This document shows, in pieces, positions 23,538 through 35,165 of a DNA stretch of 64,000 nt. This DNA is from Neopestalotiopsis rosae (taxonomy: Eukaryota > Ascomycota > Sordariomycetes > Amphisphaeriales > Sporocadaceae): positions 2,914,001 through 2,978,000 of the forward strand of contig JALGAS010000008.1 of assembly GCA_023078685.1 (NCBI GenBank), written 5' to 3'. The translations under genes and the position numbers were made by a program. Under the pieces are notes generated by a model that worked only from the letters and a program-made list of their open reading frames with translations, did not search any database and was not told where the DNA came from. Each line of letters starts with the position of its first letter. Position 1 is the stretch's first letter.

Positions 23538-24284
23538 CTAGGGCAACATGGACACCGGCGGCGGCGGCGGCGGCGGCCCGCCCAAGACCTCGCTGCCGTG
23601 GTGCTCGAGGGTGAGGCGGTAGGTGCCGCAGTTGGCATCCATGTTGGCGCAGTCGCCGCTCATGCCTTCGAGCCCGCCGGCGCCGACGACGCAGTCACTC
23701 AGAAGCACGTCGCGCAGCTCGCCCACGACGGACTCCTTTGTCTTTTCGAGCCCCACGCGGAGCGACCCTCCGCTCTTGGCGCACAGCCGCGACATGCAGG
23801 TGCCCTGGTACCAGGCCAGGCAGAGGCCGTTTGGTATGTTGAAGCTGGGCTGGTCGGCCCCTTCGATGCGGTCGATGATGGCCTGGCAGTCGGGCGCCGT
23901 GATGGCGTTTGTCTGTTTGTCAAGAAAGAAGATGGTGCGTCAGATTTGATGGCAAATGGTCAGTGGCCGGCTTGTCTGGCCGATAGTATGTATGAATATA
24001 GAATGAAATGAGAAGAGAGAAGGAAGTTCCTTTACCTGGCGGTTATAGCAGGTATAGTATCCTCGTTTCTGGATTACATGGTACTCCTGCTCCAGACCAA
24101 GCGCATCCTCGTCGAGAAAGAGCGTGTACTGCGGTTGGTTGATGCTGGGACGGCTGGCCTGTAGACCATCCTCTACATCCACCACAACGTCCGTAAGTTT
24201 GGAATGAGGTATGTGGGCACCAAAGCTCGAGCAGACGAGGCCAACGAGGCATGCAACGCCAATGTGGCTCCTAGATGGCTTCAT
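23538..24284 (-). CDS. Secreted cysteine-rich protein of unknown function (effector-like)
   Basis: Two exons, 24284..24036 and 23912..23538, are joined in phase 0 (GTAAAG donor, AACAG acceptor), giving 207 residues. A signal peptide covers about residues 1-23 (hydrophobic core IGVACLVGLVCSSFGA). A dibasic KR at about residue 74, just before GYYTCYN, could be a Kex2 processing site that separates a propeptide from the cysteine-containing part. Eight cysteines follow the KR, an even number that would allow four disulfides (CYN, DCQAI, LCLAWYQGTC, RLCAK, DCVV, DCAN, NCG). The C-terminus is a GG-then-poly-Pro tail ending SMLP. The spacing recalls small secreted virulence-associated or Hce2-like fungal proteins, but I cannot assign a family. 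No toxicity can be inferred. Confidence 0.78.
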
Positions 24285-27200
24285 ACCTGCACTCGGTATT
24301 TAGATGCGGGCAAGTTGGCGTAGTTTCTTTTGCCTCTACACTCAGGGAGTAAACACGATGCATCGGCACCGAACCGAGTTTCATTCTGCATATTATCTGA
24401 GACAGCGACCTTCATAAGTATGGCCATCTCGACGTCTCGTTTCTGTACAGCACGAGCAGTGACACGTCGGCTCGATTACAAGTTTGCTCTGTGACAATCC
24501 TGAGGATGGCAAAATCACGAATGAGTTTTCGGTCACGGTCATATTCTGGTTTAAATCATTCATCAGTGCAACTTGACCTTGCTGACGGCGGAACGATGCC
24601 GTCTGTAGTATGAGCACAAGGACGATATCCATCAATACTCGTATGTGCCGCAAAATGCTCTGAGAAATGGACTGGCCTTGTACGTCTGATCTTGAAGAAT
24701 GTATGCTTCTTGTTCATGTTCCACCATCTTGCTTTGAATTAATATCGCAGATAGGATCAACCTAGCTCAGCATATTGCAACTCTGCGACACCCAAATCAA
24801 GAGGACTCAGTGTGAGCACATTCAGGGGGCATGAGGAGCTGAGGAAACCGCTGAAAAGACAGTGGCTTACAACACCCATGTCGTATGTGGGCGAGACTCG
24901 AGAGTATACTAAAAAGCTGCGTGACCTGGATTCTAGACCATCATAGCCATGGCGTAGGCTTCTTGGCAGTCTTCTCTCTGATTGAAACATAATGCATACC
25001 AGAGTATACTATACTCAACTTGGGCCCTGAAAATCAGGAGAGTTCGCTAAACAGTGACATTGCTGGCTTGCTGCAAGAAAGGGACAGATTAGACGGATAC
25101 CACCGAGTGCTTGTCAATGCTTGTTCTTCGTGGAGTACAAAAAACTCGCTTCTGCGGGTCACTGCATTTGTTTTCCTTTACTGTTACGGCTATCGGCTTG
25201 GGCAGTGTTTTGTTATCGAGACGTGGATACAGGCATGCAAGCCTCGATGAGGGGAAGGGGGACGCTGGACGCTCAATCCAGAATACTACCGTACTCCAAA
25301 GGTGTGATACCCGCTCAACATCTCGCGATATTCGGGTTGGTGTTCAGGTTTTTTTCGGTTTCCCGCCCAAGCCACAATCGAGGAAGCTTTTTAAGCTGGC
25401 AGACGGCCACCGGAGGCAATCGCCTGTTCTGGTATGGCTTCAGATTCCTAGGCCCGAGCCGTTGGGAGAAGGAGTCCAGCAGAGAGAGAGAGAGCAGGGA
25501 TCAGGGAAGTCGCAGAAAGCGAGTGAAGTTCCAAGTCAGTCGTTCGGTCGCTGGGACAAGAACATGGTGGTAGAGAAGAAAGCTCAACCCGCATCTGCAT
25601 CTGTGCGCTTTTGGGGCCGAACGATTTCATCCAGAGTTGCGCGCTCTGTAAAACACATTTGCTCATTCGGTGTCATACTAAACGTCATACTATGGCACCT
25701 ATTCGCCGGGTCGTGCGATAGTATGATCGACGCCTGTAGTGTAAATCGTGATCACCCGGTCAGTCCTACATCCACGGGCGGACCGTTTACCATTTTGACG
25801 CCGTTGTGAAATACGTCTCGGATCGTCTTTGAGGCACCGACACACGAATGGTTTGGTTCCCGCAAACAAGTGGAACGACCATTTCCGACGGAATCGGTTG
25901 CGCGCTCTCTCTCTCGCTTGCCTATAATCTAGGTATCGACCTGAATTTACCGCGCAGGAGTGTATTGGAGTTTGCTGCAGTTATGTTTGTTCAGCTCATC
26001 CGCTAGACAGTAGCTACACTGACGAGATCCGTCACATTGCAGGCGCCCGTCTTCCAGATCTGCTGGTTGTACATGTGGTGCGTATGTGCTTGTGGCTGGC
26101 GTACATAGTACACCGCTAAGGCGAGATCGTCTGGTTTCCTCCTCATAGTTGAGGCCGCGCCATCTACTACGATTGTAAGGTAGAACCTTGAAGCCGGGTT
26201 CCGAGCGCCATGTGCAATAGCGGCCGAGTGACGTTCCCCTCTTTCATCTGAGGATGATGTGCGCCATCTCTGTGACCACAATCGCAGCTCTGGTTTTGAA
26301 TATTCGACGCTTCATGGAGGAATTGTGACCAGAAGTTTGTAGATGGACAAATGCCAAGAGGACATCATGCAACCATTGGGCAGATGCACAGAAAGAGACA
26401 TGGGCGTCGCCGCCATTCGAGACCACGAGTTCTCTCAGGGCCCAGACTGATGAGTAACTAGTGTCAAGCGGGGAGTTCCAGCTCTCATCGATTGGCCCGG
26501 TCGAACCATCTCATGGCTCCCGAGACCTGGTGCTGCAAGCTAGGGTGTACTATGTAGGGTGCACCATAGTGGTTCCTCCAGGCTTCATGACTCCTGGTCC
26601 TGGCCTGGCCTGGGGGCAGAAGTTCACTGGGGGTGTAGTCGGGAGATGGTCCCATTGTGAGGGCTTGGAGGGCAACCATTTCCACATTGTCGGTGGTCCA
26701 TCTGCAGAGGGGCGATAGCGTATTATTATCATTACATACTTGCTTTATAGAGACATGCATGGACGGAATAGTAGCAGAAGTAGTTGCTAGCTTGCAAGTC
26801 CAAGTTTGGCTGGCTTTCAACAAAGTTTGGCGTCAAGCATTTGGAGAAGGACAGCGCGGCCACTACTACATGCCAAGCAGCCTATCTGGTCCCGAGATTG
26901 CATGAAATATTGTATTTCCTAGCAGGAAAGGAAAACTCTACTTACCACCGCCGGCTCAGGTCGCTCAGGCCATCACTGTCGGGAGCCATGGGAGCCAAAA
27001 ACTCATGCGGAAAAATATCGAGCGCAACTGATGATCACTGATCCATTGAAGTCGACCGATCAAAACCTTCCAGGTTGCGCACGGTCAGGTTTGTTATTCT
27101 ATGATCTGCGCATCCATATCTCAACGACTTGTGTTGGAGGGGCGAAAAACCACACAACCCAGAAAATTATTTTGCCTCTGTCTTGTCTATCCCTCTCTGC

Positions 27201-27660
27201 CGTCTGATAATCAGGGGAGCTATGTAATGTCGACACCTCAATTGAAATGATTGAGATTGATTGGGTGTAATACTGAACGTCCAATGTCGCCTCCCGGCGG
27301 GTGTCTATCCCTGAATATCTATTCCGTGGTTGAAGATAATGAGCCCTTTAAACCGTCAGCATCAGGCCAGGCCAGATGCCGATGTATCTAATCATGCTGC
27401 ATGTAACTAGCAAACAGGGAGTTAGACACTTGCACATGCAAAGAGAACATGGGTTGTTCAGCGAAACCCCAGAGTCAAGGGCGCCACGCAGCATTACAAC
27501 GTGACCATCTGTAGTTCGTCTTTCTGCAGAGATAGTAGCAAGCCATGAATCAATGTCGTGCTGGCATCAATGGCGAAAAAAATTGGATTGGACAGAACCG
27601 AGAACGAAAGAGAGAAGCCAGAAATAGCCAGAGAAGGACTCCGCCTACAATCCACGGGCC

Positions 27661-27716
27661 CTATCGTATCGTATCGTATTGTATCCTGTCGCCTGTCCTA
27701 TCCTGTCCCGTCCCCA
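27661..27716. repeat. Pentanucleotide-like GTATC/CTGTC tract
   Basis: Several imperfect copies of GTATC pass into CTGTC units (TATCGTATCGTATCGTATT, then CCTGTCGCCTGTCC). Simple-sequence tract, seen directly. Confidence 0.75.
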
Positions 27717-28634
27717 TAATTATTTGTCTGGGTGTCTCGCATCGTTGATGATCGTATGAACATGATGCAAACCAAGGAAGGATGAGAGAAAACTCTTTTG
27801 ATGAGGCTTCGTCAAGCGTATCCGTATTTTTATTCCATTGTCGCAGCTTAGCACGGCGAAACCCATAGAAAAAAACGCAAGCACAGGCTGGCAGATCCCC
27901 TTTTTCGTATTCTCTCTGTCAATATCCATGCGAAACCGATGCAGCGGCTCCGTCTGTTCACATCCGGCGGTCGACCAGAGACCACTTTGACCAGCAATCA
28001 GCGATCCATCACCTGTCTTTTGCCTGTCTGGTGCGAGAGGGGACAGAGGGGACGAGAGGGAACAGGAGTGCCTGGACCGCCCAAAGTTCAGTGCTGGCTG
28101 GCTTTTGCAGGCCTACCTGGCCTGCTAGGAGACGGTCCGCCCATGATGCCTGTCCTGTCTAAGTCTTTGCCTGTCCTTCGCCCGCCTAGCGTGGCTCTGC
28201 TTGTGGGCATTGCCTAACTGGGCCGCCGACCCGCCCAGGCTACCGCTGTGATTCGCCTCAGAGGGCCCTGTTCAACAGCTGGGATTATCACTGCTGGCCC
28301 AGGGGCATCGGCGCATGTCGATGGGGTAGCCAAAGTTAACCAAGGACCATCAGTACGTATCATCATTAGCTACGGAGCACCATTTGATCTCTGGCCATCT
28401 GCTCATTCGTCACCTGCGCTTGCCGGCCTGCGCCCTTGTCCTCTTTCAACTGACGCTAGGCCGGGTCCAGGTACCTGGCTGAGCGAGCTTGCGCTTCAGA
28501 GGTACCTCAATCTTGGCAATTGGGATCTCGTCCCTTGCATTGAAGCCAATCTGCTACAGTCCCCAGGCCCTCACCCCAATCAATGAATTCGTCTTTAGCG
28601 TAGCATCTTGCTGCTCATGGTCTGCTGTCTTGCT

Positions 28635-28695
28635 GAGTGCTGGTTCTGGTGCTGGTGCTGGCGCTGGTGCTAGGTACTGGTGCTGCCGCTGCCGC
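28635..28695. repeat. GCTGGT-type simple repeat
   Basis: An imperfect hexanucleotide tract of CTGGTG and GCTGCC units. No frame across it looks coding. Confidence 0.75.
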
Positions 28696-29339
28696 TACTT
28701 TGGCCTGCTGGGTCATGTTCTGCGTATATCGTCTTCTTTTTTCATTCACTACTACTGGGTCCTCAATCTAACTATTACTATGAACTGACCCCTTCTCGCA
28801 CGCTCGCAATTAAGCTCCCTCCTCCTTCTGATATTCTCATATTTCTGGCTGTCTGCGTCTGCATTCTACCCTTCGCGGGCCGTCTGTCTCTTTTTTTCCT
28901 TCCTTTTCGTCGTTCGTCTGATCGGCCCTTCCGACGCAACTTTAGCCGTTCGGCCAAGTAGGAGCTTTCGAGGTCACCACTTCCTCCCCTCCCCCCAACA
29001 ACCACTACCACCACCACTACCATTGACACGAGTCGCGCAACGACGTATTCAGTCGACCACATTTTGCTTCTGCTTGTCTCGCAGATGATCTGAAGATAAA
29101 CCACGCCATTGATCAAACGGCCTGGTGCTTTGTCTGTCACGAACAAACAAGTCGACAAGACACAATCCAACAATCGATCAAGGAACGAAACAAGAGTTTG
29201 TTAGCAGCTCTTCTCGACCCCTTTGGCCACTACAGCATAGACGCAACCTTTGGCGCGCCAACAGTCCATACAATCATCCAGGCTCAAAATAAGGCCTCGC
29301 CCGTCCTGTTTGTTGAGTGAATAGGCCAAAAAAGTCCTA

Positions 29340-29475
29340 GTAAGTTATTAACTCTCGTCTAACCCATCGAGCTCGATATCGCTTGCCACTTTGTTCCCTC
29401 TTCCCTTTTGGACCTGTCCTCATTTCATGCAGCTTGCCATGGTTTTACCTTTGTACTAACCGACGCCTGCCTTAG
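29340..29475 (+). other. Candidate 5'-leader intron
   Basis: A GTAAGT donor at 29340, a perfect TACTAAC branch sequence at 29454-29460 and a CTTAG acceptor ending at 29475 define a 136-bp intron 185 bases before the start codon at 29661. Splicing would also remove an upstream ATG at about 29439. Signals seen directly; splicing is inferred. Confidence 0.6.
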
Positions 29476-29660
29476 CTCCATTTGCACCGGACCCTTTACT
29501 TCTCTTTCGACCTCTTGATTTACCATATCGACGACCAGTATTGGAAACTACGTCCTTCATTCATTCAACCCACTTCCCGTCGATATTGACGTTTGATACA
29601 TCACGACGACACAAACAAATTTACACTAGTTCTCTTACACTAGAGACAACACTCTTCACA

Positions 29661-30176
29661 ATGGCCACCAAGAGCGACGATAAGGCGACAGAGCCAGGTC
29701 ATTTGACTGTGAACACCACTGAATTACCCTCCTCGGCCAACGGCGCTGCTCTCTCGCCTAGCACAAGCGTCAACAGCACCGAAAAGACACTTCATGAGAC
29801 CAGCGTAGAGCTGGCCAGGAACTCGGGGCTTTCCACGCCCAGTTCTGCCCGCCACTTGAACCCATTCGACACTGATGTCGAGGCTGGGCGATCTAGAGAC
29901 GACCTCAACCGCAAGTCGACGCAGTTCACTGGCAGAACACTCCACGACCCCAACTGCTCCGTCTGGCCCGGTCAAGACCACTGGAAGCAAAAGAAGAAGG
30001 CTGCCAAAGTCAACAACCGATCATGCCAACCACAATGCATGGCTAAACTGAGCGGACGGAACCGAATCATTGTCAAACTTCTGATCGCCGCTCTTGTCAT
30101 TGGTATTGCAGTGGGCATTGGATTTGGCATCAGCAAGCCTCTAGGCGCAGGCATCTGGAAGACCAACAACAAATAA
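29661..30176 (+). CDS. Conserved-looking single-pass membrane protein, function unknown
   Basis: An intronless frame of 171 residues begins in a good context (cacaATGGCC). The first 90 residues are Ser/Thr-rich and probably disordered. A denser motif follows (DPNCSVWPGQDHWKQKKKAA at about 96-115, then SCQPQCMAKLS). One membrane segment lies at about 136-157 (IIVKLLIAALVIGIAVGIGFGI), and the C-terminal tail is PLGAGIWKTNNK. Basic residues before the helix suggest a cytosolic N-terminus. I do not recognise a named family. The contrast between the low-complexity N-terminus and the sharply patterned C-terminal half argues that it is real. The next TTG-started extension upstream is rejected. Confidence 0.8.
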   Translation: MATKSDDKATEPGHLTVNTTELPSSANGAALSPSTSVNSTEKTLHETSVELARNSGLSTPSSARHLNPFDTDVEAGRSRDDLNRKSTQFTGRTLHDPNCSVWPGQDHWKQKKKAAKVNNRSCQPQCMAKLSGRNRIIVKLLIAALVIGIAVGIGFGISKPLGAGIWKTNNK

Positions 30177-32472
30177 ACGGACGACGCCCGCCCCACTGCA
30201 TTTATTCATAGTTCGACTAGAACCGTTGGATTGTCTGCAGGGACTACTTCCTGCATCTTTTGCTTTCCACTTGATGGTCGGACCGACTTCTTCATCTGCG
30301 CATCGATACCCTTTTGGACCTCGAACTGCGATTCATTGTATATACGTGTCATTGCGACAAACCCAAAAAGGAAAAACGGCACTGTCATTAGATCCTGGAT
30401 TCGTTCGGCCGGCGTTTTAGGTTGCTTTCTACCACTGGTGTTAAAGGATTGGGATTCTTCTTTGAGATCATATCAACGCAGCGGCACTTTTTCTCTTCTG
30501 CATAAAGCCTATGAAGGCATATGAAGCATAATGTCTGGTAGAGTTGGGGTTGCTCGACGGAGAGCCTTGTACGAGAGACAGACTTATCTACTAGAGCATG
30601 ATCCTGACAATAAAACAAATCAATCGCTCTGGCAACTTGATATGCCATGGCAAATCACATCAACAACTCATTCCCGATTTTGCTCCATGTTTTTCCTCAA
30701 AAAAGTGCCTTGATATATCATGACGAGATCTGAAATCGTTATCGAGACCAAACTTGACCTTGTTGGTTTTTGCAGGGACCCAACCTTAGGTAAGCTTTGC
30801 ATGAAACGGTTGCATCTACCTTGTACTCGCTAAAGCATGTCTAGATCCTACAGACGGGCGATTTGTTTGTCATCCTGCATCTGCCGGGACCGCGGGGGCT
30901 AAAAGATGTCCGTTTCATCCGCAAACATCAGACGGGCCTTCGAACCGCTTGCTTCCACTCAAATCTAGTGCTTATGGGCAAAATGAAATACCCATTTCCT
31001 TTTTTGTCACGTACTTTTCTTCTTCTTCTATTACACGTCCTTTTGTAGTCGGGAGGAAGAGTTATATGAACACGGATATTCTCGATTCCGAAATTGTCCT
31101 TGTCTGCAGTATTTTACCTATATTCCCACGGTGAGTGATGATTGCGCAGACTAACCCGTGGGGAAACAATTTTACTGCAGATGTACGCTTCTAGGTATAT
31201 CGGCAATCTCTTCATCGATCGCATTGGCCGACTTGCGCGCAGATGTTCTTTTCCCCCCAGCGTATTTTCTTGATATCACTTTTGCTTATCACGATTCGAG
31301 CTGTCCTGCCTTTTTTTGTTCCCCCCGCTCTCGACAAGCCAGCCGCTTCGTCAAGACTATTTCCTTTCTTTCGTCCGCCTTTCCAGATGAGGAGTATAAC
31401 GAGTGCCACGAGGCTTCTCATATGGCGACCGAAGGGAAAGCCTCTCCGCTGGGAGTTTTCCAAGTCCTTATGAGAACGATCGACTGGAACAGAAAGCGAT
31501 ATGAATACACGTTCAAGTCGGAGTCCCAACAGAAACACATCCTTTCCTGGTGGTCCATTGGCCCGCCTGATGATATCGTGCTTGTTTTGTCGGTTCCGTC
31601 GATGGGTCAACGCGGGGTTCCGAGCTATCAACAAGGTCAAGTACTGAGAACCACTCCCAGCCAAAACGATGCTGGTATAAGCCCTTGGACGGAGTTTTCT
31701 TACCTTTCATCCTTCTTCCCAGCAACCACGATGAAAGATACACTCCATCGCAGTCTTCCCGGCTCCAGCCCAACAGGAATCTCTAAAAGCTATCCAGGGT
31801 CACGGCTCATCTCTAAATTTGTAGCCGCAAGAGACTCTTCTTTCAAGCTAGGCGAATAATCGTGGAAAAAAGGCTGAACTTGGCAAGCCACGCCGAACGC
31901 CCAGAGGCGCCTCCTTTGGAACTAAGACTTCAGCATTTCTGTCTTGCATGGTCCCCTATGATGTCAAGTCCTGCGAACTTTTGTGATATTGACAGCCGTC
32001 TCCCCTGCATTTTACAAAGATGGAGTCTAGAAATAACTCCGATAAGAGATATAAGTTTGGTAACCGCATAGGCGCTCCTGAGGATGTAAGACGTGATTGT
32101 CTCTTTGCCTTGAGCGAACTGACGAAGAGAATTTTCCAAACATGTAAGGACTTTTGCTTGTTCAGCACCACTGACATGTACCCTCATTATCGATCGCGAG
32201 CTTTGACACAAGAAGTTCCGACACATACATCTCTAGGTATGGCAAAGTCCTGACATACATGGGCTTATGAAAAGAATGCATTTATATACTTCGGTGATTT
32301 AGTGATTTAGTAGTCGTATCATGGCATCCTGAGTGCCGTCAATTGGGTTTATGTACAAAACAATAGCGATTATATATACATGGAGGTCGCTTAGCTTTCA
32401 TTATATGCTGACGATTTCGTTTTTCATCTTCGTCTTTTTTTTAATGCTGTCGGTTGGACGCACGAGAAGTCA
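30177..32472. other. Intergenic region of 2.3 kb, convergent 3' ends
   Basis: It contains a 233-codon plus-strand frame (31158-31859) that starts with GTG and overlaps a 150-codon frame on the other strand. Neither has recognisable features, so I treat them as chance. No repeat is seen. Confidence 0.4.
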
Positions 32473-33033
32473 TTATATCAACACGTCCTTGAATTGACCG
32501 TTGCTCCAGTATCCGTCCCCAGCGACGCGCCGTTGATCTGTGACAACGACACCGCGAGTAGCGTAACTGCTCGGTCCTGCCGAAGCAGATGGGGCTATGT
32601 TTCTCGGGGGCATTTGAGCCACTTGCGGACGCTTTTCGGTAGTGGCGGCAGCGGCAGCTGCTGCTCCAGACCTGTTGTTATAGCCTGACGAGAGAGGATT
32701 TGGAGCTGGTGCTGGAAAGCCATTCGGAGTTCGTGGCCCAGCTCTGTCGCGACCAAGTGTGGGAACGTATAGACCGGCTCTTGTTTGGGGGAAGCCGGCT
32801 GGGCGCCTCGTCTCTAATGGATCCCGAGGACCGTTCCAGTATTTGCTGTACGTGGCGTTGATAGCTTCGACGTCGTACTTTAAGCGTGTCCGCCGGTCCC
32901 GCCAGACGGAGAAGCAGGCGACGCATACGAAAACAATGGGGATTAGGGCGAGAACAATGTAGCAGAGCCACCAGTTCGAGTCCGAGATGGAATCCGAATC
33001 ATCCCGTGCCGTTACCATGTTTCCGCTGCTCAT
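32473..33033 (-). CDS. Single-pass membrane protein with proline-rich tail, function unknown
   Basis: An intronless frame of 186 residues is taken from the ATG at 33033; the open frame extends to a TTG at 33132, which is not used. The N-terminus is short and acidic, with a membrane helix at about 21-43 (WWLCYIVLALIPIVFVCVACF). A stop-transfer-like basic run WRDRRTRLKYD and a NATYSKYWNGPRDPL segment come next. The rest is a Pro/Ala-rich tail including seven alanines in a row, ending with DGYWSNGQFKDVLI. The topology is probably type III or type I with a cytosolic tail. No family is recognised. Confidence 0.75.
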   Translation of the reverse strand: MSSGNMVTARDDSDSISDSNWWLCYIVLALIPIVFVCVACFSVWRDRRTRLKYDVEAINATYSKYWNGPRDPLETRRPAGFPQTRAGLYVPTLGRDRAGPRTPNGFPAPAPNPLSSGYNNRSGAAAAAAATTEKRPQVAQMPPRNIAPSASAGPSSYATRGVVVTDQRRVAGDGYWSNGQFKDVLI

Positions 33034-34904
33034 TTTAAATTTTTTTTTTCTGGTTGTTGATATGGTTCCGTTGCGGTGTGTTTTCCCTCGTTTTATGTCT
33101 CCCTGTTGGATCTTGAATGAGTTGAGATCCAAGTGATGTGGAAGTTGTTATGTCGTTGGAATAGATTCAAAAATAAAATGTTCAGTGACGAAGAGAAAAT
33201 GTCAAGTCGTGTAGGTTTGTTTGAACGAATGGTCCTGTTGATATTGCTTCTTCTTTTTCTTCCTCCTCGATTCCCCTTTTGGCGCACAGACGGGGCGGGC
33301 AAGATCAACTTGCACAGCCCAGGAATTTCCAAGTGAATGAAGATGGGGAAAAGACGAGGCTTGTGCCTCGAGAACGAGGATTTAGCAAAGAAGAAACGGA
33401 AAATATACAAGAGATAGTCTGTCAAGGTATGACTAAAGCCACAGGGGGCAGGCGGCGGGGGACCAAGTAGATATACCGAAAGGGCAAGACAAAACAGGGG
33501 TTGTCTGGAACATGCCGAAAAGAATGGCCTTGTACGATTCTTTTTTCTTTGTCGGTCGGTTCTTGGCGATCCGACCGTCTCTAATGTTTTTTCTTTTACG
33601 AGTCGTACAACAGTGAAGAGGGAAAAAAAAAAGGAAGAGTGCGGGAAGGGAACAAAGAGAAAAGGCCTCCCCTTAGCACGCCTGATTAGAGGCACCACAG
33701 AATCCGATGCGTACACTGGGCGGTCCGCATAGTTGTGGGACGATGGAGAACGTCGATCATGTCAAGCCTGTCAGTCGGGTCTTTCTCCGTATATGATCCC
33801 TGCAACTCCATCTTAAGGAAATCAGATGCCCAGAAAACCAAGCAAAACGACACAGGAAACATGCGATGAATTGCAAACAAATCCAAAGTCCATACCCTTG
33901 GAAAAAGAACACACACAAAGATCAAACGCACAAAAACAAGCACCAGATATCCCGGCACTTGATTCATAGCGGCCGCCACAGTCATGGTGCGACGCAGCCG
34001 AGTCAAGCCTTTCAAGCCTTTACGCTCCAAAAGCAGGAGAAAGGAGCTGGTAGTCGATGGTTCTTGCATTTTTTTTGCCTGTCGCGGCCGGTGGAGGCCA
34101 AGTGATTGGCTAATTAGAGAGTCGCAGCACCGCGCTTTCCAAGCCACTAGCTCTCAAATAGTGACGTGATACGACCGCGAATCAAGGGCAGGAGTCGAAA
34201 CGATTGGCTATGAGCACGGTCACGGTGCTACTGAAGAACTTAAGAACCCCACTTATACGGGAAGCATGTTCTTTTTTGGCCCTGTTCTTGCCTGTTCCTG
34301 CGATATGTGCCTGTCCAGTGCTACCTAAGAAGAGAAGGAGCGAGCGAAAATGCTCATAAAACAAAGTCCAGAACCTCGCCTCTCCTCTCCGCCTCTCCGT
34401 CTCTCCGCCTCTCCGTCTCTCCGCCCCAGTTGATCGCAGTTGCATTGAAAAGTCGGGCCAGTCTAAAAGTTAAACGAACCACAAAACCATGCACTTCCAT
34501 GTTTTAAAAAGCTGGAGAAAAAACATGCGATCAACGGTTCACTCTAGCTGTCGGGTCTCTGCGCATTCGTCTGCTCCAATCAATCATTCAATAGTCGATA
34601 GCACGGCGCATCCGACGTTCGATATACATTGCCGATCGACATGATCAGATCTGCGTCAATCTTCATGAATTTTAACCTTCAACCCACAACTCCGGAGCCG
34701 GCGATTCCAATCATGTCAAAACAAACACCTGGCCATATTTGCATTTGCATAGTTCGATATTCATGCCTAAATTTCTTTTTATTCCTCAAAGTTGTTGACA
34801 ACATTTAGTTTGTACTGACCAGACCAGCTGATGGGCACCTATCTGCCTTCTATCTTCACGGTATCTTTCTCATGAGACCATTGGCATCGAGACCATGCCT
34901 TCTT
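33034..34904. other. Intergenic region of 1.9 kb
   Basis: It holds T-rich runs next to the start of the 186-residue gene and the 8-bp tandem repeat at 34385-34424. No convincing gene; a 207-codon frame at 33093-33716 overlaps the promoter and lacks features. Confidence 0.45.
34385..34424. repeat. Perfect 8-bp tandem repeat, five copies
   Basis: Five copies of CTCTCCGY, with the last base alternating C and T, so it is also a 16-bp repeat of 2.5 copies. Pure pyrimidine apart from the G. Seen directly. Confidence 0.9.
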
Positions 34905-35165
34905 TTATATCGCTGGGATCTCTGGTCTTTCTCGCGGCCACTGTCTTGCAGAGGACTCGAATCTCTTCTTCGCATCTCGTTTCCGTTCCAAATAGCTCAT
35001 GAGGAAGACAAAAAGTACTCCCAAGATTATGACAGCAGCCACAGAGCCGGCTACTATCCACTCCTTCTCCTTGCCAGACCAAGGTCTTGACCGTTCCTCC
35101 TCGACCGAGTGGCCAGCACTTGATGAATCTTCCTCTCTGGTCATGATTGGCATGATGACGTACAT
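34905..35165 (-). CDS. Small single-pass membrane protein, function unknown
   Basis: An ATG-started frame of 86 residues; internal ATGs at codons 5 and 8 are possible alternative starts. The N-terminal 35 residues are acidic and Ser-rich. A clear membrane helix follows at about 36-59 (WIVAGSVAAVIILGVLFVFLM), then a basic RKRDAKKRF stretch. The layout (short acidic N-terminus, one helix, basic tail) resembles the 186-residue protein to its left, but I see no sequence identity that proves relation. It may be real but is short. Confidence 0.55.
   Translation of the reverse strand: MYVIMPIMTREEDSSSAGHSVEEERSRPWSGKEKEWIVAGSVAAVIILGVLFVFLMSYLERKRDAKKRFESSARQWPRERPEIPAI

Larger units (their letters stand above)
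24285..29660. other. Gene-poor region of 5.4 kb
   Basis: No frame here has both an ATG start and coding character. The 232-codon frame at 25111-25809 begins with TTG and matches nothing I recognise. The right-hand third (28.6-29.6 kb) is pyrimidine-rich and probably the promoter and leader of the gene at 29661. Microsatellite-like tracts are listed separately. Confidence 0.45.

Noticed and set aside
25111..25809. 232-codon plus-strand open frame
   Set aside because: It starts with TTG, overlaps other frames of similar length, and shows no recognisable protein features.
31158..31859. 233-codon plus-strand open frame
   Set aside because: GTG start, a long overlapping frame on the other strand, no family pattern. 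The later ATG at 31423 would leave about 145 residues of featureless protein.
33093..33716. 207-codon minus-strand frame upstream of the 186-residue membrane protein
   Set aside because: It overlaps the promoter and N-terminal region in another frame, and its apparent hydrophobicity comes from T-rich DNA.
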